From Beaufortia kweichowensis (Eukaryota > Chordata > Actinopteri > Cypriniformes > Gastromyzontidae), in contig CM032805.1 in NCBI GenBank assembly GCA_019155185.1, positions 1,267,031 to 1,331,030 on the forward strand: 64,000 nt of DNA, in the 5' to 3' direction. The translations under genes and the position numbers were made by a program. Below are positions 13,450-46,060 of the stretch, in pieces. Numbering within the stretch: position 1 is the first letter of the stretch; the number at the start of each line of letters is the position of its first letter. The notes under the pieces were generated by a model that made no database searches, was not told the origin of the DNA, and saw nothing but the letters and a program-made list of their open reading frames with translations.

Positions 13450-15330
13450 GGGCTCTAGACTGCGAACAAATGGGCGCATTTTGCAACCATTTCTGCCAGT
13501 GCTACTAATTATTTTACAAGGTTGCACCGGTGCAACTGTAAAACTAAGAATACAGATATACGTTTTATTTTAATGCGCAGAAACGTTACACTGCGCAAGC
13601 GATTAGACTTACAGTGCGCGCAGTGAGTTTAGGGACCGTCTTCAAGATTCCATAAGCACATATTATTAACGTATTTGTATACATAAGTATATTAATGTGT
13701 ATGTAACTGTAGAGAGAGTCCCTAAATTCACGAATCTTAAACGTCTGGTCAACTTTATCCAAGTGCTACTGAAGCACGGCCCCTACCGCTTGAGAGATGA
13801 GGAGCCGGCTAAAATTACATTTTATCATATTGCTTAAGCTAGAGGCCGTTCACTTACTTTAAAAGTGAAATGTACTTTCTTTCTATGCCGCATATGCAAA
13901 CAATATCACCTGTGATCAATATGTTGAGAACGCAAAGAAACGCTCCACCTTTGTATTTTTTATGATTAATGGATACACAGATGGGTCTATGGATTCAATC
14001 AATTAAATGAAACAAAATTGAGGTCCAACTTGCCGGTGTTCAGTGTGAGAGCTCGCATTTAAAATTGATTGAAGTTATTGTAGCTTAAATAATAAGAATA
14101 AAAATGTTTACTAAATGGATGTTGGTCCGTGTGACGCTTCACAATTCAATTTTCATATACCATATAGTGCAAATGCAAAAATAAAATATTGAAACCAAAC
14201 GGCCATTTTCCTTTTTTTCCGGATACTTATATCAATGGATAATTACATTTGTTCCAGTTTTCCTTGCTTTAAAGTGTAAATTTAAATTAGTTTTTTTAAA
14301 TAAATAAAAAAACTGAGTTTCGTTCTGGTCATGGTGCATTTTTCAATTTATTGCAAGGTAGATGGTCGAGTCTATCATTGAGGGAGGGGCAGGATGGTGG
14401 GTGGTGTAGGTAATCGCGACTCGTGAGATCATTAGTGTTCTTAAGCAAATCGAAGCATGATAAATATGGATATCGGGTACATCGAGGCATGCATCAATAT
14501 AGCCTAATAAAGTAATAACAAATAAGTAGCCTAGATAAATACAAACCAGCGGGTGAAATAAGTAGCCAGGCGGTGGTTTTGCCCGCTGCTCCCGATGGCC
14601 AGACCTGAATTCTACATTTAGCACAGTTATTAACAAAAAAAACTATGGCGTCCTCTGTATTAGCCTTTTAAACTATATAAGTTACTTCTCAACGTGCACG
14701 CAGGCTAGGCTATAGCCTACACTACATGAACAGTCCGCGACCTCCCCCTGCTATATAGCACAGTCCACGTAAATTGGAAAAAAATAGAAGAAAATAAAAT
14801 CGGTTAGATTTCAATTTATTCAAAAGATAATTTCTTAAGTCATAATTTGGCAAAAGGAAATTTGAAAAAAGGAGAGAAATGGCAAATATCCACTGATGAA
14901 GTAACCGAAAAAAAGGAAAAATGGACGTTTGGTTTCAATATTTTATTTTTGCATTTGCACTATATGGTCTGAAAATTGAATTGTGAAGCGTTACACGGAC
15001 CGATGTTGATTATGTTGTTGATGTGATCAATAACATCAAGTTGGTTAAAAGTAAAAGTAAATTAAAATATTTGGTTGAATAATATACAATAATAATAGTT
15101 TTTTTTGTATCCTCTTCATTATTATAGTAATCACATTAATGCTAGCAGTTTTACAACCATATTATATATATATACGTTTTATTCCGTTGAATAAGAAAAT
15201 ATCTGTATTGATTTGTAATGAATTATTAATATATTACACATGTTTGAATCTTTCTTTTTCACCTTATGATTCTGGTGCTACCAAATTGAGGGCTGGGGCC
15301 AGTGCCACTCCACTCAAATGTTTACTGAAC
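13450..15330 (+). mobile_element. Degenerate DNA-transposon-like block with an inner long inverted repeat
   Basis: Starts CAGGGCTCTAGACTGCG and includes CTGCCAGTGC and GTGCAACTGTAAAACTAA, motifs I associate with a fish hAT family. The right part has GGCCAGTGCCACTCC. I could not find a matching right terminus, so the outer limits are approximate. 14118-15009 inside it is a separate foldback, possibly a nested insertion. Confidence 0.4.
14118..15009. repeat. Long inverted repeat (foldback), arms over 100 bp
   Basis: Arm 1 at 14118-14230 and arm 2 at 14895-15009 are reverse complements with few differences, including an exact 41-bp block (14160-14200 against 14927-14967). The loop is about 660 bp. 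A weaker match continues inwards, suggesting an even longer palindromic ancestor. Confidence 0.85.
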
Positions 15331-16292
15331 TAATTGAAAACAAATCTATCCATCTCATTATTTCTGTGTAGATTTAACCTAGTTTATTATTAACATAATG
15401 GACTATGCAACGGTTGTGCTTCAAATCATCCGTTACTTTGACAGATTTACTAATTCTCTTGAGGTTATTTTTTTAATTTGCCCCAAATTATTTTTATGTT
15501 TAGTATTAGTTAAATCCATTGTGTCTCTCTGCACTTATAACAACAGCTTCTCCCAACACAAAAAATCCAGATGACACAGATACACAACAATGGAACCACT
15601 GTTAGCACACAAAAATGGAGATTTCCTCCTATTATGTTAATAGTGGCAGGTTCATACAATGAAAACCATATGGAGGCCTTTATTTTCTGAGAGTCTTGAA
15701 GCATGGTGCTAACTTTATCGATGGAAATAGTTTGAAAGCTGTACTATAAAGTGTTTGCTTAACATTGCTTTTCCTGTCTGTCGGCTGACTTTGTGATCTG
15801 TTGAGTTGATACCCAAACCCACAAGGAAGTTTAAAAGTGCTTTAGGAGCAGAGCCACAATCCAGAGCTTTCCCATTCGTACGGGTTTGGGTTAAAAGACA
15901 GTTAAAAGAAGTTTAAGAAGCTGTATATGCTACAGAAGTGACCATGGATGCTTTTTACACATATCTTGATCTACAATAGACTGTAGTGTTTCCTTCCGCA
16001 TGACTGTATGATTTGCGGTTGCTATACTTCATATGACACTTTAGATCAAAGAGAAAGTACGTCAAGTTTTATTCAGATTTTAAACCGATATGTTGCAATT
16101 TTTTCCAAATATTTTGGTAGCGTGCTGTCTCTATACTGGATGATAGATTTAAAGTTATAATCATATTTAGTAGAGTAAACAAACATTTAAATCATTAACA
16201 GCATTTAATATATGTAATATATTTAATTTTATACATCATACATACAAATATATATATATTTAAATATTAAGACAACTTACACACAACTATAG

Positions 16293-16966
16293 AGTGGTGC
16301 AGAGATGACGTATTTTTGTATGCAAAACCCGGAAGCAGGGTGGTTCCATCGCCCCAAAGTAAATAGGATTTTTAAATGGGTATTTGGTTAAAAGCCTGAA
16401 ATAAGCTCTATGGTTAAGAAACACTCTAAATATGTTCACGTTTTATTCTATGACATACAGCACACCAGTAATAACCGCTAGTGCTTTTTTTAGCTATACC
16501 GTGTTTTAAAAACGGCGGTTGCTAATAAGTTGCTAAAAGGGACTACAGTTGTCGGGATGGTAAGCGTGGGTTTTTTGGCAAATGGTATGCAAACACAGTA
16601 CACAATCAAACATAATACACTGAAACATAAACTAAAGTGTATTTAGGGCACAGTTATCAAGAATATGTTTGTTTTTGTTTTTTTACAGTTTTTAGTGGTG
16701 GTGACGTTGAAGCCGCAAACGTGGTGTAGTCTGTTTATTGCCTACAGTTACCTTTTTATATCTGACAATTATAATTAGGCTTTAAAATGTATGAATGTTG
16801 TGTCAACTTGTAAAGATTATCTTGCTAGACAAAACGTGCAACTGTCATAAACCTTTTTAATCACTGAGCTTATTTTTTGCAATTTTTCCAAAAGTCTTTG
16901 GGAAAAATGCATAGGCTTTTGGTAACTTCCGAGATGGCCTAAAAAATACGTCATCTCTGCACCACT
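16293..16966 (+). mobile_element. 674-bp element with perfect 25-bp terminal inverted repeats
   Basis: 16293-16317 (beginning AGTGGTGCAGAGATGACGTA) is the exact reverse complement of 16942-16966. There is no transposase frame. The flanks TAG and TTA could reflect a TA-type target, but the duplication is unclear, so the superfamily is not assigned. Confidence 0.85.
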
Positions 16967-17012
16967 TTATTACAGAGATTTAAGCATTTAGCAATGCTGA
17001 AGAAGGCAAAAC

Positions 17013-17049
17013 ATTACATTTACATTTAGGCATTTAGGCTTTTATCCAA
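17013..17049 (-). repeat. L2/SINE-type 3' tail
   Basis: ACATTTAGGCATTTAGGCTT then TTATCCAA is the reverse complement of the common fish tail GGATAAAAGCCTAAATGCC(T)AAATGT. Confidence 0.5.
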
Positions 17050-17426
17050 TTATATTACATTATATTACAAAAGGGGACATAAACATTTGAACAGTAACTG
17101 TTTTAATTTTAGTGTTGTCATATATAAATATATAATTACCTTAATTAAAAATAAAAAAGGGGTTTACGAACTTACGTACTCATATTTATGCTATATAGGA
17201 ACACAGTGAGTAAGCTGGATGCAAAGGTTGAAGGGAAATATGAACAATGAGATGAATCTAGCCTTCTCTCTCCCAACTCCTGTGATGTGATTGGATAAAA
17301 CAGCCAGTATGCTCTTTACATCACTGCATCATACACAGATTAATACCATATAAGCTACAAGCTCACAAACTTCTTAGTTTTCTACGGCAAACACTTTTGG
17401 TTATAAAAAAATGGTTATAAACATCC

Positions 17427-17740
17427 TTAAAGGGATAGTTCACCCAAAAATATTAATTATGTCATACTTTTTTTACCCTTATGTCATTCAAATCCTGTAC
17501 ATGATTTTTTTTGTGGAACACCAAAAAAGATATTTTGCAAAAATGCTGGTTCATGGCATCAATTGACTTCCATTGTACCTTGTGTCCATACTATGAAAGT
17601 GAATGGATGCCGGTAACCAGAGTTTTGATAAAATATCAAATTATCTTCTTTTGAAAGTTACACGTTTTAAGAAAGTTATACAGGTTTGATATGACATGAG
17701 GGTGATTAAATAATAAAATATTTTATTCCTATCCCTTTAA
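17427..17740 (+). mobile_element. Cyprinid TTAAAGGGATAGTTCACCC MITE
   Basis: Begins TTAAAGGGATAGTTCACCC and ends CCTATCCCTTTAA, so both ends carry TTAA, with an imperfect internal palindrome (TTCATGGCATCAATTG, GTGAATGGATGCCGG). Family recognised from memory as one of the commonest inverted-repeat elements in cyprinids. Partial relatives lie at about 18300-18360 and 48540-48790. Confidence 0.85.
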
Positions 17741-18299
17741 GGGCACAGATAGCAGCCAGCAAAAGAAAATTAAATTCAACAAAATTAAAAAAGTATGTAA
17801 AATTTTACATACTTTACGCTACATTTTCTAAAGAAAAAGTGATGGGTGTTTGCTGTGAAAAAACTCAGCATAAAATTTTGGCATATTTCATGCATGGTTT
17901 TGATGAACATTTTCAACATAGGATACATGCAAATCTAGCATCTGTAAGGTAGTTTTCCCCCTTATTGTCTTTGTCTGAGCCAGTATCTAGAGCTTCTCTG
18001 TTTCTCGTGTTTTTACATGCTAGCTTTCTCTGTATGGGTAACATTTACAGCTTCCTCGTAGTGGTCTGGCTCACTGCGGCCTCCTCCCAGTCATTAGTCT
18101 GGCCACCAGCTGCTGATGAGAGGCAATGGGAAACATGTGGAGTGGGAAGTGTGTAGGCAGTGCCAACCGGAGGAAGCGTAGGGTCCGGGTCCAGGCTTGG
18201 GCACGGAGCAGAGAGGAAAGCTCAGTGACTCCTCGCTCAGGAAGGATGCATGTCAGGACAGGACTGTAAATCTACATGGGTGTGATATAAGTTAACGTA

Positions 18300-18360
18300 G
18301 CTCATCCCAAAATATAAGTTCTGTCATAATTTACTCACCAACATGTAGTTTCAAAGCTGC
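18300..18360 (+). repeat. Fragment of the TTAAAGGGATAGTTCACCC family
   Basis: TCATCCCAAAATATAAGTTC followed by TGTCATAATTTACTCACC resembles the left inner part of that family. Confidence 0.45.
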
Positions 18361-21021
18361 CCTACGTTTTCCGAAACAAGCTCCAATATTGCTGCAAGCG
18401 AAAAATAAGTTAAATCTTAGTCTTTGTTTTATTTGACTCAAAAATAAAGATTCTTTGCATTATGGTTTTAGAGCTTTAGCCCATTCACAACAAGAATTAT
18501 AACTGCTATATGAATGTAACTATAACATTAACTATGTAAACTGTGTTTCTATTTTAAGCAATGAGCACTGCAGTTTTGAACTCGTTTAAATTAAAATAAA
18601 TGTCAAATAAATAAATGTTAAATTCAAGTAAATCAGCTGAAAAAGATCACTCTGAAAGTGATCCCAACAATATCGTTCATCTGTATTGTTATAGTTGTGG
18701 ACTGGCTATTATTTTTAAACCGTTTTTTATTTGTCTTTCTGAAATCATATGAAAGGATGAACTCTTTACAGCAAGACTAATGAACAGACTTTTCTTTCTG
18801 ATGCCATGATCTGGAATTTCATCTCTTTATTCTGTGAAATCCTGACTTGTAACTAATATACTTAAAAGCAATGCAGCAGCAGTGAATCAACAACAGACTT
18901 CTTGTTGGGAGTATGTATTGGCCTTCAGCGTTGTACAGACAAACTCCAGACTCGGTAGAGTCAATACTCTTTTATCTGCTATGGGTAAAATGGGTATAAC
19001 CTTGTTTGTGTCAGATTAGGTTATGTAAATCAACAGAAACATGAAGGCTTTCTTGTTTCTTGCACATTAGGGAATATAGCAGGCCTGGCATCATAGAACT
19101 ATGTTGTTGTTTTTTTTTACATGACAGAGCTATTGGGCTTTCAAATGCATTTTGCAGATTAGTGACTTTCATGTCAGGTAAATAGTGAGATATCATAAGA
19201 TGAATGTATACGTTGGGAAGGGAATAGTAGTGTACTGTTTACTGTGCAAATAATACACTGCACTGCTGTATTCAGTGTATGCATGGTCACCGGGTGATTC
19301 TGTCATTAGGGGTACAGTCCAAAAACATAATCCAACAAACACGATCTTTCATTAAACCCTAAAAAGGAAATATTTACTCTAATTGCCAAGCTCAGGGTTT
19401 AATAAAGGCAAATGTTGCATTTATTCATCTTCTAAAACAGGTTAAATTTGGATAGGCTGTTTTAAAAGAAAAATACCAGACACATCTTAAAACATTTCAA
19501 GCTGTACAGTTAGCAACTGAGAATAAAAAAAAGGAAAACTGCAGTTCTCAGTTGACCATGTGGTAACGTAGTTGACATGGTTGACTGGACATGAAAAAGA
19601 AGATTTGAAAAAATTATCAAGGAACAGTAGTCTACGGGTTGTACAAATAACATTTTTTAATTTTACATCTGTAGAAATATGTGAATAAAATGATATGTTT
19701 ACTTTTGGCCATTATGCAGCTTCTATTGGTAATAAAGTTGACAGTAACATGGTTGACATTTTTTGCATTTTTGGTGCATATACTTAAAATATGAAAGCTT
19801 AGGTCTACTGACTTTTTACTACATTTCGTTTTTACCACAAAGTGTTGCAAACGTTATTTTATGTTGACTTCAAACTGTTGTTTGCTTTCAGTCACATAAA
19901 TGCAAGTAGTGCCCAGTTATTACCTCTGCAATTCATACAGTTATATACATTATTTATTTATACATTATTTTTAATGCAGATCATGACAAACTGAGCAAGG
20001 AGTCCACAGTTCATTTCCATACATCATTTTTGTTGTCCTTCATCATTCAGTTAAATTTTACTCGTTCTCAGGACAGGTAACGTCTTTAAGTTGAGTATTC
20101 CCGGGTAATTCAGCAATATAAAAGTGCATGATTTCTACACGCAGGTGTCAGCCAAAAGCAGTACCTTTGAGTTTCATTGGCCCTGGCATTATGAGCAGCA
20201 TTGTTTTAGGTGCATTGTGTGCCGGGAAACAGCTGGACTTTTTAGAGTCGTTAGTTGGCAGTGAGGCATAGGCCATCAAGAGCCTTTACAGCTTTGATCC
20301 TCACCCCTCCATTCCTCTCGCCCCCGCTCTTCCTCTCCGTCATCATTCACCCCCTCGTTTCTGATATCAAATATTTCCCGTTGGCTTGTTGTCAGAGTCT
20401 TTGGGAAACATGTCACAGCTAGCCACAGAAAAACTGAAGTATGCTAATGCTGTACTCCAGAGAATAGAGATATGAGAATTCTGTTGTTTAGAATGCCGGA
20501 TAACATAATGAGATTGAATTTAACATATATGTTTCCATTTAATATGAAAGGTTTTTTTGCCATCTGAGACGATGTGGATTTCTGTTGTAGTAGGGCAAAA
20601 ATGTTAGTTGATGATTAGTGACATATACACCAATTAATTACCTAAACACTATACACTGGGATTATATTTAAAAAAAATCTAAAGTTATAAAATAACAAAA
20701 ATGAAAATATTACTCTTAAAGAAAACTTAACCAGTGTCAACATTCATCTCAACCAGATGAATTATTCAAAATCCATACCTTATTGATGATGTATGTATGC
20801 AACTGTATCCGCTGGTTGTTTTTGGTTCTAGCATAGGAATTACAAATTTATTACAAACTATAGAATTTATTTAATTTGAAAAAATATATATATTGAATGT
20901 AAAAGTGTCACTTGTGGCTTCTGTTATAAGTTGTGAATTCAAGAATGTTTAATGAAACAATTTCTCTTTATTGTCTCTTTTTGAGATCAGTGCTGATATT
21001 AATCAAGTCTCCCTTTTTCAG

Positions 21022-40954
<19,933 letters not shown>

Positions 40955-42628
40955 CGCCCACAAGAGCTGAACATCAGAGAAACTGAAGGATCTCTTAAGA
41001 GTCTGTTGCTATAGAGATTGAAACATCTCAAGTGTGAGGAGATGCGAGTCAGTGGAACCAGCAGGACACAAGATTTCTGAGCTCATATCTGATACTGTGG
41101 ATCCACATTGATGATGATGCTGAAGGAGGGTTCTGTGAAAGTAATAATTGGGAATGAATGAGTTTAGATTTTTTCAAAAGGTGCTGTTGTTTGTTTCTTA
41201 TGCTCTGTTTTTTAAAAACTCATGTTACAATTAAGGCTGGGCGATATATTGAATATTGATATAATTATGCTGAAGATAGAAAATATTGTGAATATTGTTT
41301 AAAATAAAAAAACAATAGGCCTAAGATGGCATTAATAATTAATATCACTCCCTCTTTTTATGTTTCACAAGTAGCACAAAACATACCTTACAGATGTAGA
41401 AACAGACACGGACTGGATTTTTAATTATTCTGGAACAAGAGCGAACATTTTGAGATGTAGATCCAGTATCATCCAGAAATACATCATGATATTTTAGGTA
41501 TATTGTCCAGCCTTAGTAACAATAATATCTATGGTTTATTCAGAAGAAATGTTAGTTGCAGGTGTGAAAAGCCTCGTTTGAAAGCGTCAAACTGGAACAT
41601 GCGATTCTTTTTCATTTTTTTTCACTCTTTTGTAATTTTGTATTTTTCGTCTTACTATATGTACTACAGCAGACTTAAAGATTTAAAAGAGTCTGAATTT
41701 TGCACTAAACGACACAACCATCGCAGCTGGTACAGGAAAATGAGATTACAGCACCATTACTGAGCAAAAATTCATCCATATGTGAACGGATGAAACAAGA
41801 ACTGCAAACTTCAGCTACAATATGTTTCTGAATCGAATCTGCCGGATGGAATGGGAGATATTATCTTTAAAGGACCAAAGACATTTACCTCTGTTGTGTC
41901 TGTTTTTCTTACTGTACGTTGTCTTAAAGCCGCTGCCCTCACCAGCATTCTTTATAGAGACGATCTTTTTATTTATTCATTGTACTTCAAATATAATAAC
42001 AACAGCTAAGCAGTTCAGAAACGCAGTCGGTCGGAAGGTTATGTTTCGACCCATCAATGCAGCTTCCTTTCCTCTAAATAAAAGACAAAACATGTGAAAT
42101 GCATTGAAAACGACTGCTTACAACTGTTACTAGAAAGTAAAGTTCAACAGTATTATGATATCTTCATTCTTTCAATTGCTCCGTACCAAAGAATCAAGCT
42201 TTCTAACTATGAATCCCAGAACTGGAATATGAAGGAGAGAAAGAGGAATCGAAGTATTTTGCAAATGGATTTCTGTGTTGATGTTGTTGTAAATATCACC
42301 TACTATATTAAATGAAGTCAGATAAAATGGGTTTGTGAATGTAGAACACGCACACACCACCATCACCATCATCATCGTTGGTTTGCTAATCACATCAAGA
42401 TGCCATGATGGAAAAACAGAGCGGCATTGGATAGAAAGAACATTTACAGTTAGGACTGTTTGCCATAATATCTTGAAGAAATCATTTCAAGGCAGAACTT
42501 TCATGAAAAACGTCTTTGATGAAAGTGAAATCTGGGAGAGAAGGCTTGAGTATTCATCTAATTCATTATATTAGTTACTTTATTGCTGCTGGATTGGCAA
42601 TTGTCATTTTTTGTACATACTGATTAAA
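40955..42628 (+). other. prkd3: Probable prkd3 3' untranslated region
   Basis: The sequence directly after the stop codon has no long ORF. Candidate polyadenylation signals are AATAAA at 42077-42082 and ATTAAA at 42623-42628. A third AATAAA near 41303 lies inside a MITE. The true 3' end cannot be fixed from sequence alone. Confidence 0.4.
41232..41515 (+). mobile_element. 284-bp hAT-type MITE in the prkd3 3' end
   Basis: Left end TAAGGCTGGGCGATATAT and right end ATATTGTCCAGCCTTA. Flanks GTTACAAT (41224-41231) and GTAACAAT (41516-41523) match 7 of 8. It lies 277 bp after the stop codon, so it is probably transcribed in the prkd3 3' UTR. Confidence 0.85.
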
Positions 42629-42782
42629 TAACTTTACACTCTGTCTGATTTTTTTAACTCATTTATTATTAATATTATTCATATTTAAGCATTAACATTA
42701 ATTGGAAAGCATTATTTCAGTCAAATATGTATTAGAACAGACAGTAGAGACAGGAAAAATGAAAGAAAAAGAAAAGAAAAAT

Positions 42783-43653
42783 CTAGCTGCACGCAGCAAT
42801 AATGGGTGCAAACAATGATAGTGTCAGTTTTATATCCGAATCAGAAAGAACTTTATTGCCAGGAATGTTTACACATACGAGGAATTTGTTATAGTGACAG
42901 AAGCTCCAGAGTGTTACAGAAAAACAGCGAGACACAGATGATCAAAAAAAGAATAAAGCTATGCTATACAATATACAATATAGACAATACAACTGTACAA
43001 TATAGACAGTATGCTCTCTGAATACAAAGTCAATGAACACACAAGATACAAGAGACTTCTTGTTTCCTTTTTTGCTTTAAATTTATTGTCTTGCCATAGT
43101 AACATTGAGATATCAAAAGTCTGTTTGCAGTTTTAAATCTTAAATTGTTTGGTATAATGTTGACCAAGTTTTAAGTACAAACAAAAAAACATTCAGAGCC
43201 TGCAATTCTCCAAAATATATGCAAGTTTGGTGACTGCAGGTAAAACTTTGATGTGCGTGCCAAATTTCTTTTCAAGCAAACTTTTCAAAAGCAGACCTAA
43301 CATTACGTGAATAAAATATTGAAGTTCGATGCCATTGCAACACTATTTAAGACATCGCAACACCTTTCAAAATTTTACATTAGTCTCTACATTATTCTGG
43401 CCAAGATGAAAGCAACTTGGCTAAATATATGTCGACTAGTTTAAAGACTGGTGTGAGTAAAACACTAACTGTTACCAGTTGGTGGCGCTAAAACTGATTC
43501 ACAATTGCACCCCTTCATACCCATGGGAATATCCCAGTTAATGTGTCCTTCCTCCAACCTCAATTCCGTTCCAGTTAATCACGCGTCACGGCACAATAAA
43601 GAGCGACAAAACTATAATAGGGCCTTTTGCACTTAGTGCTTGGGCCCTAAAAA
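42783..43653 (+). repeat. Composite dispersed repeat ending GTGCTTGGGCCCTAA
   Basis: Starts AGCTGCACGCAGCAATAATG and ends TTAGTGCTTGGGCCCTAA, a pattern seen in cyprinid dispersed repeats as remembered. Within it, 42838-42960 (AGAAAGAACTTTATTGCCAG, ACACATACGAGGAATTTGTT) looks like a second repeat inserted. Limits are approximate. Confidence 0.45.
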
Positions 43654-43720
43654 GAGTAATCGATAGGAAAAAACAATTGAGCAACAATTTTATGGAATAA
43701 AAATTATATGCATTTTCTTT

Positions 43721-43856
43721 TTACATTTTATGCATTAGGCAGATGCTTTAATCAAAGCGACTTAAGGTGCATGATGCTATACAATCTTTGTATGTGCAAT
43801 CCCTGGGACCCATGATGCCCATGCTGCTGGCGTTGTCAGCACCATGCTCTTACCAG
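43721..43856 (-). repeat. tRNA-derived SINE with L2-type tail
   Basis: On the minus strand it reads GGTAAGAGCATGGTGCTGAC, then ATGGGTCCCAGGGATTGCAC (B-box region), then TTAAGTCGCTTTGATTAAAG with the AATGCATAAAATGTAA tail. It is the same family as the head fragment at 13349. Confidence 0.7.
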
Positions 43857-43947
43857 GAAAGCCTTTTTATACTTTTTATAAGATATTAACATAAATATTT
43901 CTATTGCTCACAAGTAAGGATTTGCAACTTGTTCAGCAGAAAAGCGT

Positions 43948-44276
<329 letters not shown>

Positions 44277-44565
44277 CAGCTTGTAATACCTAGAAGGATG
44301 TACTGTATATTAAATAAAAACTGCTTGTTTTGTCTAGTTTTTAGTATATTTAAGTCATCTTAAGGGCCCCCTTGGAAGTTTGTTGAGGCGCCCGGGGTCC
44401 CCATCCCCCCGTTAGGAAACGCTGCCTTAGAAACCACATAGCAACCCTGCAGCACCACCCACAATGGGCTTGCACTGCTTTAAAGTGGAAAGACGAGCTA
44501 AGAATGAGAATAAATGAGACTCCAGCCGCATTGAGCAGTCTGGACGTGCAGCCGTGCATCACGTT

Positions 44566-44569
<4 letters not shown>

Positions 44570-44602
<33 letters not shown>
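44570..44602 (+). repeat. GA microsatellite
   Basis: About 16 GA units. Confidence 0.95.
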
Positions 44603-44604
<2 letters not shown>

Positions 44605-45159
44605 AGTCTGTGCTGCGTGTCAATGCATCTGTCTGCTGCGAGCGCAGTTAACCACAGCTCAGATCACTTCAACAGCAGCTGGATGTAATTATATAACCAC
44701 TGTGATCAGTCACTGCGACCTTCTGCTCATGAAGGAAACTTATACTAGCTCATTTAAATATGAAAGTAAACTATAAATTCACTTTCACATTTTTCGTTTG
44801 TCTTTTTGTTTAGCAAAAATAAACAGCTATAGCAGCATATTTGGATATACTGTGATCACTTCTGTTACACATCAATCTCTGGGGTGTATGTGGACTGTGA
44901 GTGATGGGGATCAGTAGGAAGTGAGTGATAAAATAATACTGGTAGAAAAATAATTCCAAAATGAAAATATGTGATCTGTAAAATGTCATTTTGCACAATT
45001 GAGAGTGAGAGGTAGTTTTTATTTCCTCAACCTGACTTAATCATTTTCAACTCGATCTCCTAAACATTATTTGCCAACAATACATGCATTAGGATTGCAA
45101 ATCTTTAATGTTTAAATATTTTTCATAACTTTTTCAAAATATTTTTTTATTACTTTTTT

Positions 45160-45232
45160 TTCCTACTAATCGTACGTTTTTGTACGACTTACATCGTACG
45201 AATTAGCCAAACTCGTAAAATATGTAAGAATT
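45160..45232. repeat. Fragment related to the AATTAGCCA palindromic repeat
   Basis: TCGTACGTTTTTGTACGACT, then CGTACGAATTAGCCAAAC. It shares the ACGAATTAGCCA core with 49014-49200. Confidence 0.5.
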
Positions 45233-45759
45233 CTTGTGAAATCAGGCTCATTTGTTCTGACATAAATCCTCGATACTGTCTTCCTTGATTTATCACTTTA
45301 TTATAGATCGGTTAGTTTCAGTTCTTGATACTGATCAGTCAATAGTTGTTAGTCAATATATCAGTCAATATATTTTAAATAGTTGTGTTTTATTCATGAT
45401 AAATCACAGTTATGAGCTCAGCAATTCTGTGTATCACTGCACATCACCCTTAACAACATAAACATACATCACACTTACTCAACAGACTATTTTTCCAGCA
45501 GAAAAAAGACTTCATGAAAGTTGCATTGATTCATATTTTTAGGCTTTAATATTTGTATTGTGTTTTAAGTGTTTTATAAAATCAACAATGTACTGACGGC
45601 TATAGTGCTTTATCATGAATAAGTCACAACTAAAGAGGTTACAGGGGTTAATGATGTAACCTAAACGGCAGTAGTGTTTCACAAATGTCAAAAAATAGTA
45701 CATAAAAATTTTGTGTATGGGTTTTTCGATAACTTTTATAAAAAAGCTTCACTTGGAAA

Positions 45760-46060
45760 GTCACGCCTCTAGAAAGTCAATTCTCTTGCATCTGGAGAAG
45801 CTCACACGAGATTTGCTGTATGCCCGTCTCTCAAGGACGGATCTCATTCACTTCCCCTGAGACGAACGGTCCTCCGAATGAGCTTCTTTATCTCCTCTCT
45901 CCGCAAATGGCTTAAAGATGTGCGCCGTGCCACATGACTGCCTGATAAGTGTTCGTCTTCAGAAGACGGGCAAACTGACAGACAAATTTACTCTCTCTTT
46001 TTATTTCACCAGCAGACCTTTTGATATGAGTTGGATTTTATCGTGAACTGTTTTAGATAA
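45760..46060. promoter_or_regulatory. Candidate conserved non-coding element
   Basis: Unique, GC-balanced sequence between AT-rich flanks, with CTTTATCTCC (GATA-type site), TCTCCGCAAATGGCTTAAAG and inverted short words. No frame or repeat ends. Candidate only. Confidence 0.3.

Larger units (their letters stand above)
1..21021 (+). other. prkd3: Gene-free interval, probably part of a large 5' intron of prkd3
   Basis: No exon with recognisable coding content was found on either strand. The first visible prkd3 exon needs an upstream coding exon (about 96 residues in human) that I could not find here, so most or all of this stretch is likely intron. It holds the transposon relics listed separately, plus unique blocks of higher GC around 7080-7270, 18060-18250 and 20160-20420 that may be regulatory. 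A short unrecognised exon cannot be excluded. Confidence 0.55.
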
